Shown here in pieces: positions 1-9,547 of a DNA stretch of 64,000 bases (the stretch's first letter is position 1; the number at the start of each line of letters is the position of its first letter). The notes below the pieces were generated by a model that was not told where the DNA came from, did no database searches, and worked only from the letters and a program-made list of their open reading frames with translations. Both the position numbers and the translations under genes were made by a program. Origin of the DNA: Bryobacterales bacterium (lineage in GTDB: Bacteria; Acidobacteriota; Terriglobia; Bryobacterales; Bryobacteraceae). Where the stretch lies: NCBI GenBank assembly GCA_020847975.1, contig JADLBD010000117.1, positions 16,688-80,687 on the forward strand, written 5' to 3'.

Positions 1-3000
1 CCCGCACGTACGCGATCACCTCCTGGCAGTACGACCAGATCCGGTCCCGCAGGAAATCGGCAGTTTCCTTCGGGTGCGCCGGATCGCCAGCAGGATCATC
101 CGTATTGGCAAGGAACGGCCAAATCTGGTGACCCTTCGCCGCCGCGAACGCATCGATCGTCTCCTGGTCATAAAAGGGCATCCCGCCCATCGGGTCTCGG
201 GCGCGGTTATCGAAGTACCACCACTGCGTCTCACCGAACTGGAGCACCACGGGCAGGCCCGCCGCCGCGATCTGGTCGGCGCACTCCCGGTACATCTGCT
301 TGAGATAGTTCCGGACGCGCGTGCCGAAGTGCATCTGGTACGACGGCACGTCGAGATACACGTCCGCTCCGGGAGCCACGGCGCCGCCGCTCAATCGGAG
401 ATACCTGGCGCGCATCTCCGCAGGCGGGTTGTAGATTTCCATCGAGAACGCGAATGATGCCGGGATGCCCGCCGCACTGAACTCCGCGGCAAGGTTCCGA
501 ATCCACCGCCGCGCACCCTCGGTCATCACCGGCGATACGGAGTCGATCAACTCCCAATCGCCCTGCGTGCCCGCATCGTCCAGGTGGTCCTCCGTGACGG
601 TGGCCTGAACCGACGTCGGCAGGGCGTACCCGTCCAGTCCCAACGTGAGGCACGCGCTTTCCTCCACGTCGATCCGCATTGCCGACTCGATCCACTGCTG
701 GCCGTAGCTTACGGCCCGCGCGGTCGCTGGAGCATTATTCGCGCTGAACGCAGCCTGAATATCGGCTGCAACCTGCTCGCCGGTCCTGACGTCGCCCGCC
801 GTAAGCGTTACGCTCACCTGCTGGCCACCCTCACCGCCGAACGTGAACAGGAGCGCGTCGTTCACTCCCGCCTCGATTGCGAACGGTTCGTCAATGTACC
901 CGCCGAGAGTGGCCAGCCCGTTGAGGACATAGATGCTGGGGAAGGACCAGGAGGGTGCTTTGGACTGGATGCGAAGCGTGGTGCTCGCGCCGTAGTTGTT
1001 GTCGGCCCACACGCCGGAGAACTGGTTGATCAGCACGCGCATCCAGTTGACGACATCCTCCAGGGACTCGCCCTCGATGACCGTGTGGCGCATGTCGCTT
1101 CCGGACAACTGAATCACCACCACGTCTCCGGCGCGCGGCGCGGCGGCGCCCGGAGCCAGCGTGTAATCGATGGTGGCGTACGGATAGCTCGCGCCCACCC
1201 GCCGCCGCTTGTTGTTCCAGAAGACCCCCATATACACGTCGGCATGGCCCTTGAACCCGAGTCGCTGGAGATGCCACAGGTGCCACGCCGGGGGCTTCTT
1301 GTAGCCGTGGTCGGTGTCGAAGTCGATGGCCAGCGACACGTCCTGGTACTGCTCCTGCGGGTCCGGAACGTCCTGCGGCACCAACGGCCAGAGGTAATCG
1401 AAGTAGAAGTAGTACCCGCTGCTGCCAGCGTTCTTGTCGAACAGAGCGGTGATGACGACCGTGTGGTTTCCGGCCGCAACGCCAGAGGCGATCTTCACGT
1501 TGGCCGTGGTCCCGCCGTACTCCACGAGGTAGAGATCGACGGGCGATTCGGCCGTCGCCAGACCGTCCACCTCAACGCTGATCTTGCCGCAGTCGGTGTA
1601 GAGGAAGGTCCCGAGGTAGAGATCGTGCTGCTCCGTGGCCGAGTATCTGATCGTGACCTGCCGGAGATCGCCAGCGTCTGTCGGGCCGGTGCGCTTCGCG
1701 CGACCCATGCTCCACCACTGCGAAGGCCACGCAGGAGTTAAGCCGTACTTGTAATCCTCCCAAAAGCCGGTGTACTGGCAGCGCTTGTCGGACTCCTCGA
1801 TGCGCTCCGAATCGCCGCCCACCTTGAGACTCGTGTCTCCGGTAATGGCGATGTTGGAGATGGTCGCGCCCCACTCCACGTCGGACCGGAAGCCTGAGAT
1901 CGGCGGAAGCTTCTTGAGGCGCGTGCCCGCAGGCCAGGAGTGGGGCGTCGATGCTTCGTATCCACGCTGGACCCGGATGCTGGTTGCGCCGCCAGCCAGG
2001 AGCAGGACGCGCTCTTCGTTTTGTGCGTCTCCAATGAAGTACCGGCCACCCGTAAGGCTGGCCCCGCTGTCCACGCTCCAGGTGGTGTCGCCCGGACCAA
2101 CCGGCGCGGTGAGGAAGCACCCGTCCTCCAACGCCTCCTCCACGATCTCGAATCGCGGCGCGAAGACCATGTACATCTTCCGGCAGTCCTCGGTCGGCAC
2201 TGGCTGGCTGTTCTTGTCGTTCAACGCGCCCAGCGGGAGGCTGATGTGGTACTTGGTATCGTTGTCGCCGCCACGGAACCGGATCGTGCGGTTCTCGCCC
2301 CACGTGATACCTTGCGCCCCGTCGCCCTCGTGGTACGACCGCACGGCCAGCACCTCGCCGTTGCCGAGCTTCCCGAACACCGGTGCCGGCGGCGCGCTCG
2401 TTTTGAACGCGACGGTCAGCGTCGTCCCGTCTGCCGTAGCCTCGATCACGCTGGACTGGTCCGGGCCAGTGACCGAGACGTTCTGCCCGCCGCCGTTGAT
2501 GGTGTCCGCGAGATCCTTGATCGCGGACGCCGCACCCTGGAGTTTGTGGACGTGCCACTGAGGACCGGCGCCAGCGTAGAAACCCGGAGGGATGCCAATC
2601 GTGGACATTCCGGTCCCGCCGAACATCACGATCTCGCCCTCGCCAATCGGCTTCGTGGAAGTGACGCGCACGCATCCGTCGTCGGTCACGTCGGCGGTCG
2701 CATCGAGGCCCGCAGCGAGGAACGCCGCGCTGATATTGCCCGCGACCTGCGACGAGGTGACAGCCAGGCCCGCAGCGAGGCCGACGTAAATGCTGATCCC
2801 GTCGATGAGGAACGTCAACGTGTCGTTGATGGTCGCGTCGATCTTGAACGGCCCCGGATTGTACGTCCGGCAGGTCGCCAACCCGCCGTGCGGCTGGGTG
2901 TTGTCGAACGTCACCCGGTTCCTGTAAACCGGATCGATTGCGGTGACGTGGCAGACCTCCTCCAGAGTGTACGGCGGGTCTGCGGGATAGAGCGGGTCAT

Positions 3001-3640
3001 ACGTGAAGTACACCGTGTCGCCCACCTTGAGATCCAACTCGCCGGTCACCGGGTCGAGATCGGTCGCATAGAGATCGACGGTCCCGTTAGGCGCCGACAG
3101 GGAGCGCGGCAACTGGTGCAGCGCACCCCACGGGATGCAATCGTAGATCGTGTCGCGGAAGATCACGATCAGGTGATCGAAGCCGGAGTCGGCCTGCGTG
3201 CCCGACGCCTGGACGGTCACGCTGGCGGGCGTCTCCCCTCCGGAGACCACGGTCGCGTACGAGAGGAACTTCACCTCGTGGATCTCGCCCTCACCGCCCT
3301 TGCCGCAGACGAAGGTCATCGAGTCCCACGAGACGGACGGGTACTTGGCGGCATCGAGGCGCATGGCGCCGTCGAGCGCGTGGTCGTACTCGATATCGAA
3401 CTCCAGCGTCAGGCCGGAGAGGTCCGTCCGCGGCAGATGCTTCTGGCGCAGGTGGTTGAAGTAATCGTACGCGTTGTAGAACCCGAGCACCGCGAAGTCC
3501 TCTGCGGCTTGGAAGATGCCGGAGATGGTCACACCAGTGGCGGTCGCATCGTGGAGCGTGGTGGTCGCGCCACGCCCCGTGAAGCCCTGCAACTGGAAGT
3601 TACGGCGGGGGTCGAAAATGTGGAGCGGTTCGCCAGCCAT
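1..3640 (-). CDS. Phage tail-tip/fibre protein with a C-terminal hydrolase-like domain (partial, runs off the left edge)
   Basis: An open frame starts with ATG at 3640, one base after the stop of the upstream tail gene. It has no stop down to base 2, giving at least 1,213 codons; the C-terminus is outside the window. Spot checks of the translation at several points gave coherent protein without stops. The last 150 or so residues resemble a TIM-barrel glycoside-hydrolase-like domain, with FGETQWWYF near residues 1135-1143 followed by GGMPFYD. The Glu in that motif is a possible catalytic residue. The rest is beta-rich, with repeated short modules, as in receptor-binding tail proteins. By position, last after the hub gene, it should form the tail tip or side fibre and may cut surface glycans. 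The role is inferred; that it is a real phage gene is well supported. Confidence 0.8.
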   Translation of the reverse strand, partial: MAGEPLHIFDPRRNFQLQGFTGRGATTTLHDATATGVTISGIFQAAEDFAVLGFYNAYDYFNHLRQKHLPRTDLSGLTLEFDIEYDHALDGAMRLDAAKYPSVSWDSMTFVCGKGGEGEIHEVKFLSYATVVSGGETPASVTVQASGTQADSGFDHLIVIFRDTIYDCIPWGALHQLPRSLSAPNGTVDLYATDLDPVTGELDLKVGDTVYFTYDPLYPADPPYTLEEVCHVTAIDPVYRNRVTFDNTQPHGGLATCRTYNPGPFKIDATINDTLTFLIDGISIYVGLAAGLAVTSSQVAGNISAAFLAAGLDATADVTDDGCVRVTSTKPIGEGEIVMFGGTGMSTIGIPPGFYAGAGPQWHVHKLQGAASAIKDLADTINGGGQNVSVTGPDQSSVIEATADGTTLTVAFKTSAPPAPVFGKLGNGEVLAVRSYHEGDGAQGITWGENRTIRFRGGDNDTKYHISLPLGALNDKNSQPVPTEDCRKMYMVFAPRFEIVEEALEDGCFLTAPVGPGDTTWSVDSGASLTGGRYFIGDAQNEERVLLLAGGATSIRVQRGYEASTPHSWPAGTRLKKLPPISGFRSDVEWGATISNIAITGDTSLKVGGDSERIEESDKRCQYTGFWEDYKYGLTPAWPSQWWSMGRAKRTGPTDAGDLRQVTIRYSATEQHDLYLGTFLYTDCGKISVEVDGLATAESPVDLYLVEYGGTTANVKIASGVAAGNHTVVITALFDKNAGSSGYYFYFDYLWPLVPQDVPDPQEQYQDVSLAIDFDTDHGYKKPPAWHLWHLQRLGFKGHADVYMGVFWNNKRRRVGASYPYATIDYTLAPGAAAPRAGDVVVIQLSGSDMRHTVIEGESLEDVVNWMRVLINQFSGVWADNNYGASTTLRIQSKAPSWSFPSIYVLNGLATLGGYIDEPFAIEAGVNDALLFTFGGEGGQQVSVTLTAGDVRTGEQVAADIQAAFSANNAPATARAVSYGQQWIESAMRIDVEESACLTLGLDGYALPTSVQATVTEDHLDDAGTQGDWELIDSVSPVMTEGARRWIRNLAAEFSAAGIPASFAFSMEIYNPPAEMRARYLRLSGGAVAPGADVYLDVPSYQMHFGTRVRNYLKQMYRECADQIAAAGLPVVLQFGETQWWYFDNRARDPMGGMPFYDQETIDAFAAAKGHQIWPFLANTDDPAGDPAHPKETADFLRDRIWSYCQEVIAYVR

Positions 3641-3641
3641 C

Positions 3642-6600
3642 TCAGGTCTGGATTACGACGGTCAAATCGGAGCCGGGGTCCGGACTGGCAACCGCCAGGA
3701 TGTCGAACGCAAGGCTGTCGCCCTCGTTGAGAATCGCGGTCGGCCAGATCGTGGGGCGCACCGTCGCCCCGAGCGCGTGGTCCTTGGTGAAGACGGCGTT
3801 GAACGTCTGGTTGTCTGGATCGGCCGCGAGCACCTGCACGTACTCTTCGTCGGCTTTGCCGAGATTGATGTGAACGAACTCGCCCACATCGAACCCGAGT
3901 CTGTTCGCGCCGTACGATGCCGTATTCACCGTCTGCGGATTCGGGTCGGCGGGAACGTCCTGGTAGAGCACTACGCCGAAGTCGTTGTACGGGAGGCGGC
4001 GCGTGGCGGGCTTGCCGTACCCATCCTCGACCACGAAGTCGTAGGTGTTCTTCGCGCCGTTGGGGAGCATCTGCGCGATGCCCATGTACTCAAGGGGTTG
4101 CCACGTCGCGCCATCATCGCGCGAGTACTTCACCAGGAACGCGCTCTGGCCGTCCGTGGTCGGCGTCTGTACGTACGCGAAGATGCACCGGATCGAGGCG
4201 CTATCGTGGACGCGCATGGGGATGACCACGGTGTCCGCGACCGCCAGAGGACCGGGGATCTGGAACGAGTAAGCGCCGCCGTTGCACGTCCGATCTCCCG
4301 GCATGAACGGTTCGCTGTGGTGCGACAACGGCCAGACGGTGAACGGGCTGTAGCCGAAGTTATTTGCCACGCCGACAAGCATGGCGACCACGCTGGCTGT
4401 GGGGAGCTTCGCCTCAATCCGCGCCGGGATGCCAGGCGTCCGGAAGAATCCCTTCTTCACCGAGTAGGTGAAGATCCGGTAATCGAGCTTGAAGAACCGG
4501 ATGCCCTTCGCGTGCGCGCACCGGAGCGTCCCAAAAGTGGCGAAGCCAGGATCGACTCCGGGCCACGCGCGTTGAAGCACGAAGTTGCCGGTCGGAACAA
4601 TGTCGCCCGTGTTGCCAGGCCCAACGATCTGCGCGCACTCGTACGAGCGCAGGTATCCCACGTCCGGATTCTTCGTCTCGTCATTGAACACCACGAAGTC
4701 GCCCACTGCGAACGTGCGGTTGGTGTTCGGGTTGACGGTGCAGGGGACGGTCACCGGATCGGTGTTCTTGTCGATGGCGGCATCGAGGTTGGCCCACAGG
4801 TCCGTTGCCAGTTCGTCCACGTAGTACAGTGCCATCGCGACCTCGTGCGCCGAGACGAGATTCATGTTGCCCGCCTCGTCCGGCGCGATCTGAATATCGT
4901 CGAGAGCGATGGTCCCGTAATCCCCGAGCTTCGGCGTGCCGGTAACGATCCCCGGAACCCCGGTGTCGTACATGATCTCCTCCGGAACCGGCTCCGGCAC
5001 CACGTCGGCGGGCTTGGGACCGGCCACCAGGTCGTACATCGAGTCAGTGGTCGTGCGGCCCTGCACGTCGATGGAGAAGTCCTTGTTGAGCTTCCAGGAC
5101 ACGACACGGAACTCGCCCGCGCCTCCGGGCATGTCCGCATGGGTCATCGAGCAGACCATTCCCGGTTCCGTGTTGAGCGCGAGCACCGTCGTTTTGAAGC
5201 CGATCTGCCGCGCCGCCCTCCACTCCGCTGCGCTGGTGCCGCCCAACTCCTCGCGCAGCCGGGTGCTCACGATCCGGGCCGCTTGGCTCTTGGTGGACGT
5301 GCCGGACAGGTTGACGCTCGACTTGAGGTACGTCGGTCCCGCGCCGACGCCCACGAGCGTGGCGTGATCAATGTCGTACACCGAGACGCTGTTAGTGACG
5401 AACGCGAAGTCCTGGTCCGCGAAGTTGGCCGTCAGGTGGTTGAACGTCGGCTTCACCGGGGCGAGGTGGAGGCTGGCGAAGATGATGTTGCCTTCCGTGA
5501 AGGGCTCGACCACGCTGCTATTCTCGCGGATGCCGATCCGGAGCTTCCCGAACGCGAACGTGTAATAGCCGAGGCAGTTCATCAGGACTTCTTGAATCCA
5601 GTCCCGAAGTGGCTTCTCCTCCTGCAGCGTGCCGCGGAACGCGAACTGCGTCTCCGTGCCCGCGCCGACCATTGCGGACACCTGATCGTTGCAGATCGTC
5701 GCGGCGTCGATCGCCGCCTGCACGTCGAACAGGGCTTCGGCGGCGTTCAACTGCGCGACCGTCGCGTCCGCGCCGAGCCTGAGTCCGCGCGCACGGAACA
5801 GCATGTTGACCGCGATCCAGACCGGATTCACCATGCACGGGCCGTACACCCGGACGCCGGGACTGGTCCACACCCACCCGCTCAAACCCTGCTGGACCGT
5901 GGCGATCATCGCGTGATCGCCGGGTTTGGAGAGTTGCAGGCCCTTCGAATCCGACCTGCGGATCACCACGAACGCCGTGCCCGCCGCGAAGTTGTCCTTA
6001 AACGTCGAGTTGCCGGAGTAAACCTTCCGGAAGTCGCCGCCCGTCTGGTTGCCGGATTGGTCGAGGGAGAAGAAGTCGGTTGCTCCGGCCGGATCGGTAC
6101 CGAGCACCGTCCGCAGGCCGAGGTTGTCCTTGGGAAAGCCGTGATGCGCCTGCCCATCGAGCGTGTGGCCCACCAGCGTCTCCGCATTGCCGTCGCCGTC
6201 TTTGTCCTCGTAGTGGGTCGGCGTATAGGCGACCAGCGGGCCTTCGCCCACGATCCCCAACGCCTCGTAGAAGTCGCTCTCGTCCCGGCCCGCCGCGGCC
6301 TTGCAGTTGACCGGCATCTCCGTGTCGGTGTACACCTCCGGCAGCACTTGGTCATAGATCGAATCCGCGACGATGGACGTGCTGGTAAGCGTGCTCCTGC
6401 CGAAGCCCCACACGCCGGTCGAGTTGTCCTTGATCCGGACGCCCTGCGGTTCGGCCACGATGCCGCCGTAGTAACGTTTCATCCCGTGCGCGAGGCACCC
6501 GTTCGGCGTGTCGTAATTCTTGTCGCAGGAGTTAGCGGCGGCGTCCGGAAAGTGAACCAGATCGAGCGCGCCGTGATCGGCGTAGGGGCAGGCCTGCGCG

Positions 6601-7496
6601 TTGAACGCCTTCCAGCACGTGCGGGAAATCTTGCGCGTCGGGTACGGCAGGTTCAACTCGTAGAGGCCATCGGACGCCGTAACCTTGAACTCCGGGCCAG
6701 CATCGAGCGACCAGTTGACGATATCGCCCTTCCACAGGTCGAGCTTGATGCCGGTGCCAACGTGGAACAGCGAGAAGGAGATCGACGCGCGATAGAGATC
6801 CACGTCGTTGGCCAGGTCGCGCATCACGCGATCCGCGTTGCCGAAGATGAACGTGGCGTCGTCGGACTCGTTGCCCATCCCCTGCGTGATGCCGTCGAAG
6901 TCGAGTAGCCGTGCCTGGTAGAGCTGCGCGCCCACCGTGCAACGGCGATCAGACAGATAGATCGCTGGATACCCCGCTTGGAGCGGGACCACCTTGATCA
7001 GCGGGATAACCTGCTGGACCTGCGAGAGGAGAGCCGTCGCCAAAGCTCCGGACGGGAAGCGGGTCACCGTGGAGTTGAGCGTGTACGTCGGCGGGTTGGA
7101 CGGGATCTCGATCAGGTTCACGCCGACCGAGCACACCCAATCCGCGACCATCTGCCATGAGAGCGGCTCGTTGGCGAATCGGCAGGTGTAAGGGGTGGTG
7201 CCGTTGCCGTCATCGTTGGGCGCGTTATAAGTGAACGCGCCGTACGGCCCGTACTTCGACTCCCAGAAGTTGCGCAGAACGATGCGATCGCCGTCGCGCA
7301 GCCAGTTCTTGCGGATGGTGAAGCGCCGCGCGCCGGTGCCGAGCAGGAATCGCTGGGTGATCTTCGCATTGCCGCTGCCGAACTGGTGTTCCACGATCTG
7401 TGGACCGTAGCTGACACCGGACGGGTAATCCGGCACAAGAGGAAACACGCCAGACGGAACGATTTCCGGAACGACGATGTTGCCGATATGATCCAT
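3642..7496 (-). CDS. Fused distal tail / tail hub protein
   Basis: A 1,284-aa protein that appears to join pieces usually encoded separately in lambda-like phages. Residues 1 to about 215 resemble a DUF2460-type distal tail protein. Around residues 290-307 the Cys-containing stretch ISRTCWKAFNAQACPY resembles the DUF2163/BR0599 minor tail family. Around residues 600-850 is a phage tail hub domain of the PF13550/gpJ type, with PLRDWIQEVL near residue 632. A DKDGDGN stretch near residue 430 looks like a calcium-binding loop. It lies between the HNH gene and the tail-tip gene in one leftward operon. The expected role is the baseplate hub linking tail tube to fibres. Domain names rest on pattern recognition. 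Confidence 0.82.
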   Translation of the reverse strand: MDHIGNIVVPEIVPSGVFPLVPDYPSGVSYGPQIVEHQFGSGNAKITQRFLLGTGARRFTIRKNWLRDGDRIVLRNFWESKYGPYGAFTYNAPNDDGNGTTPYTCRFANEPLSWQMVADWVCSVGVNLIEIPSNPPTYTLNSTVTRFPSGALATALLSQVQQVIPLIKVVPLQAGYPAIYLSDRRCTVGAQLYQARLLDFDGITQGMGNESDDATFIFGNADRVMRDLANDVDLYRASISFSLFHVGTGIKLDLWKGDIVNWSLDAGPEFKVTASDGLYELNLPYPTRKISRTCWKAFNAQACPYADHGALDLVHFPDAAANSCDKNYDTPNGCLAHGMKRYYGGIVAEPQGVRIKDNSTGVWGFGRSTLTSTSIVADSIYDQVLPEVYTDTEMPVNCKAAAGRDESDFYEALGIVGEGPLVAYTPTHYEDKDGDGNAETLVGHTLDGQAHHGFPKDNLGLRTVLGTDPAGATDFFSLDQSGNQTGGDFRKVYSGNSTFKDNFAAGTAFVVIRRSDSKGLQLSKPGDHAMIATVQQGLSGWVWTSPGVRVYGPCMVNPVWIAVNMLFRARGLRLGADATVAQLNAAEALFDVQAAIDAATICNDQVSAMVGAGTETQFAFRGTLQEEKPLRDWIQEVLMNCLGYYTFAFGKLRIGIRENSSVVEPFTEGNIIFASLHLAPVKPTFNHLTANFADQDFAFVTNSVSVYDIDHATLVGVGAGPTYLKSSVNLSGTSTKSQAARIVSTRLREELGGTSAAEWRAARQIGFKTTVLALNTEPGMVCSMTHADMPGGAGEFRVVSWKLNKDFSIDVQGRTTTDSMYDLVAGPKPADVVPEPVPEEIMYDTGVPGIVTGTPKLGDYGTIALDDIQIAPDEAGNMNLVSAHEVAMALYYVDELATDLWANLDAAIDKNTDPVTVPCTVNPNTNRTFAVGDFVVFNDETKNPDVGYLRSYECAQIVGPGNTGDIVPTGNFVLQRAWPGVDPGFATFGTLRCAHAKGIRFFKLDYRIFTYSVKKGFFRTPGIPARIEAKLPTASVVAMLVGVANNFGYSPFTVWPLSHHSEPFMPGDRTCNGGAYSFQIPGPLAVADTVVIPMRVHDSASIRCIFAYVQTPTTDGQSAFLVKYSRDDGATWQPLEYMGIAQMLPNGAKNTYDFVVEDGYGKPATRRLPYNDFGVVLYQDVPADPNPQTVNTASYGANRLGFDVGEFVHINLGKADEEYVQVLAADPDNQTFNAVFTKDHALGATVRPTIWPTAILNEGDSLAFDILAVASPDPGSDLTVVIQT

Positions 7497-7500
7497 CTGC

Positions 7501-8121
7501 CTACCTCACCCCGCCCGGGCGGAAATCCATCACGCGTCCGTTCTTGCGTCGATTGCACTTCAGACAAAGAGGCTGAATGTTATCGATGGTGCTCGGGCCA
7601 GACAGACAAACCGGGATCACATGGTCCGGTGTCAGGAAGCCCTCCGGGGTGCATCGTGCCTCCACTCCGCAAGCGACACACCGGTACCCGTACACGGCGA
7701 GAAGCGCCTGCCACTCGGCTTCCGAGTAGTGCGGACCCTGGCGGATCTTCGCCCGACGCTGTTTGTGCCACTGCGCGAGCCTGCCGGGATTCGCCTCCGT
7801 CCACAAGGCCTGATTCGCCCGGCACCTGTCACGATTGGCCGCATTCCACTCACGGCACAGCTCCAGGTGCCGCTCCCGATTCCTAAGTCGCCACTTACGG
7901 GAATGCGCATTCGACCTCTGACGATTCGCCGCGCGCCAGAGGCGGTCGGTCGCCCGAGATCGTTCCCGGTTTTCGGCTTTCCATTTGCGCGAAGCCGCTT
8001 TGCGGCATTCCTTGCATTTCTTATCGAGCCCATCCGAGTTCGTGAGATGCCGGTAGTACTCGGACGGGAGCTTGGTTTGCCCACAATCGGAGCAGTCTTT
8101 GCCTACGGTGATCATCATCAT
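7501..8121 (-). CDS. HNH endonuclease with Zn-finger and WxAN-repeat linker
   Basis: A 206-aa protein. The N-terminus carries a CxxC...CxxC zinc-binding pair (CSDCGQTKL and later CKEC). The middle is a basic region of short W/AN/R repeats likely to contact DNA. The C-terminus is an HNH nuclease: YRCVACG, then TPDHVIPVCLSG and PLCLKCNRRKNGR, with the DH dyad and Cys ligands present. It sits inside the tail operon between the fibre adaptor and the hub, 4 bases from the hub start. HNH genes of packaging modules usually lie beside the terminase, so this place suits a free-standing homing-type nuclease better. The ATG has no strong Shine-Dalgarno in front of it. Confidence 0.85.
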   Translation of the reverse strand: MMMITVGKDCSDCGQTKLPSEYYRHLTNSDGLDKKCKECRKAASRKWKAENRERSRATDRLWRAANRQRSNAHSRKWRLRNRERHLELCREWNAANRDRCRANQALWTEANPGRLAQWHKQRRAKIRQGPHYSEAEWQALLAVYGYRCVACGVEARCTPEGFLTPDHVIPVCLSGPSTIDNIQPLCLKCNRRKNGRVMDFRPGGVR

Positions 8122-8195
8122 GAAGGGCCTGGAGTGGTGCTTGACGGGCTAATGCCCACGCACTGGTGAGCTACATCCGGATCTTGTGCGGGTCC

Positions 8196-8459
8196 TCAGC
8201 GTTCCTCGACCCGGACTGTGAAGGAGCGGTCCTCAGTCCGTCCCGCAGACGTCGTGATGCGGTTGGTGACGATGTACGACTGGCCCGCCGTGCCACCCGA
8301 GAGCCAGACCGTGGCCGAAGTGGCAGTCTTCGAGTCGGCCATCTTGGTGAGCCCGGATGCGACGATCCACTCGCTCGCCGCGATCTGGTCCCCTGCGAGC
8401 CAGCGCGTCCAGTCGATGCTGTAGTCGAGGACCGCGTTGGGATCCTTCGTGAAGGTCAT
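8196..8459 (-). CDS. Phage fibre-tail adaptor-like small protein
   Basis: An 87-aa protein whose ATG overlaps the stop of the LamG gene as ATGA (8456-8459), a sign of translational coupling. The pattern WTRWLAGDQIAASEW near the N-terminus, followed by an Ig/fibronectin-like strand pattern with ATVWLSGGTAGQSYIVTNR, is common in small tail proteins of siphophages often called fibre-tail adaptors. A longer reading of the same frame exists upstream, but it only shadows the LamG gene. Exact role in the tail is inferred. Confidence 0.75.
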   Translation of the reverse strand: MTFTKDPNAVLDYSIDWTRWLAGDQIAASEWIVASGLTKMADSKTATSATVWLSGGTAGQSYIVTNRITTSAGRTEDRSFTVRVEER

Positions 8460-9547
8460 GCTTCCATGCCCCGATCCTCGTGCGGCACAAAGTAGGACCG
8501 CGATTCCGCCGCCGGACAAACAGAACGGTCTTCCGGCCGGATCGAGAGAGTGCGCTCCGGAGCCGCAGGCGGCCTGCGGTACGCCACCATGCGCGCCGTC
8601 CCACTGATCACCGCAGTCCTCGGCGTGCCTCGGAAGTCCACTGCCGCCAGAGTGGAGCCTCCGGCGATCTCCGCCGAGCGATAGGCCATGAGCGGCGCGT
8701 ACCAGAAGCGGTGGTGCTTTGCGAGCAGCACACATGGTCCGGATGCGAGCTCGCGAGCCTCCTCCGGATACAGCGCCCGGGTCCACGAGGCGAATCCGAA
8801 GATCTCAACGAACATGCCCGGCGTCGCCGACGACAAGGCGTAAACGTCGACATTGCCCGCAACCCCGCTGGCGTTCGGCATCGTGCCCTGCACAGCCAAA
8901 ACGCCGTTGTGGTACACGCTCGCCGTCTTGTTGGCGTCAAAAGGCAGCGTGAACGCCACGCAGGTGACCTTCCGAAGATCCGCACCGTAGGAACCCCACT
9001 CGAACGCTCCATACGGGGCCGAAGTGTTCCGAAAGATGGCCTTGTAGGCGCCGGTAGAAGTGCGTATGCCCAGCCACCAAGTGGTCGAGTAGCTGTTGCC
9101 GATCATCGTGGGGTACCCGGAGCCGTTGACGCGATTGATCCGGAACCACACGCACATCGAGAGGACCTTGCCGGTCCCATCACCGCTGTAGACCGGGCAG
9201 TAGCCCAGTCCTCCGACTGACAAGCCGGCCTGCTCATTGCTGTAGGCGAACGCATGGCCGAACGGCGTCCCGACGTTGCCGCCGGATCCTGGCGCAACCG
9301 TCAAACCGGAAAGCGCGGCGCCCGTCTGGAAGCGGCGGCGGAAGTATCCGACAGAGAACTCGCCGCCTGTAATGTCGCGCTTGCCGTTCAGGTGGAACGC
9401 ATTCGCGGAGCTTCGAGGATCGAGTCCGCTCGGCAGCCAGAGCGAATGCAGACCCGCCGCAAGCGGTGACGCGAAATCAGGAATTGTCTCGTACGGGTCG
9501 CTGGGGAAGCACGTCTGCAGCTCGGCATTGAGGAGGAGATGACGCAT
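8456..9547 (-). CDS. LamG/concanavalin-like phage tail protein
   Basis: A 363-aa protein with the strand pattern of a LamG/concanavalin-A-like jelly-roll over about residues 90-270 (CVWFRIN, ATVYHNG-like and VEIFGFASWTRAL segments). Such domains in phage virions bind sugars or decorate the tail. It lies in the minor-tail part of the operon. Its start overlaps the preceding stop by one base (TGATG near 9547) and its end overlaps the next gene as ATGA. The C-terminal 90 residues are of no family I recognise. Probably a carbohydrate-binding virion protein; ligand unknown. Confidence 0.65.
   Translation of the reverse strand: MRHLLLNAELQTCFPSDPYETIPDFASPLAAGLHSLWLPSGLDPRSSANAFHLNGKRDITGGEFSVGYFRRRFQTGAALSGLTVAPGSGGNVGTPFGHAFAYSNEQAGLSVGGLGYCPVYSGDGTGKVLSMCVWFRINRVNGSGYPTMIGNSYSTTWWLGIRTSTGAYKAIFRNTSAPYGAFEWGSYGADLRKVTCVAFTLPFDANKTASVYHNGVLAVQGTMPNASGVAGNVDVYALSSATPGMFVEIFGFASWTRALYPEEARELASGPCVLLAKHHRFWYAPLMAYRSAEIAGGSTLAAVDFRGTPRTAVISGTARMVAYRRPPAAPERTLSIRPEDRSVCPAAESRSYFVPHEDRGMEA

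Noticed and set aside
1572..2675. Minus-strand 367-codon frame and plus-strand frames such as 1940-3730
   Set aside because: They overlap the tail-tip gene that is open from 3640 to the left edge. Their sequences are Arg-rich and lack structure, while the 3640 frame reads as coherent protein.
3516..6908. Plus-strand open frame of 1,130 codons
   Set aside because: Lies antisense to the hub protein; composition is Arg/Val/His/Gly rich without motifs, a shadow caused by GC-rich third positions. The minus-strand protein has recognisable tail domains.
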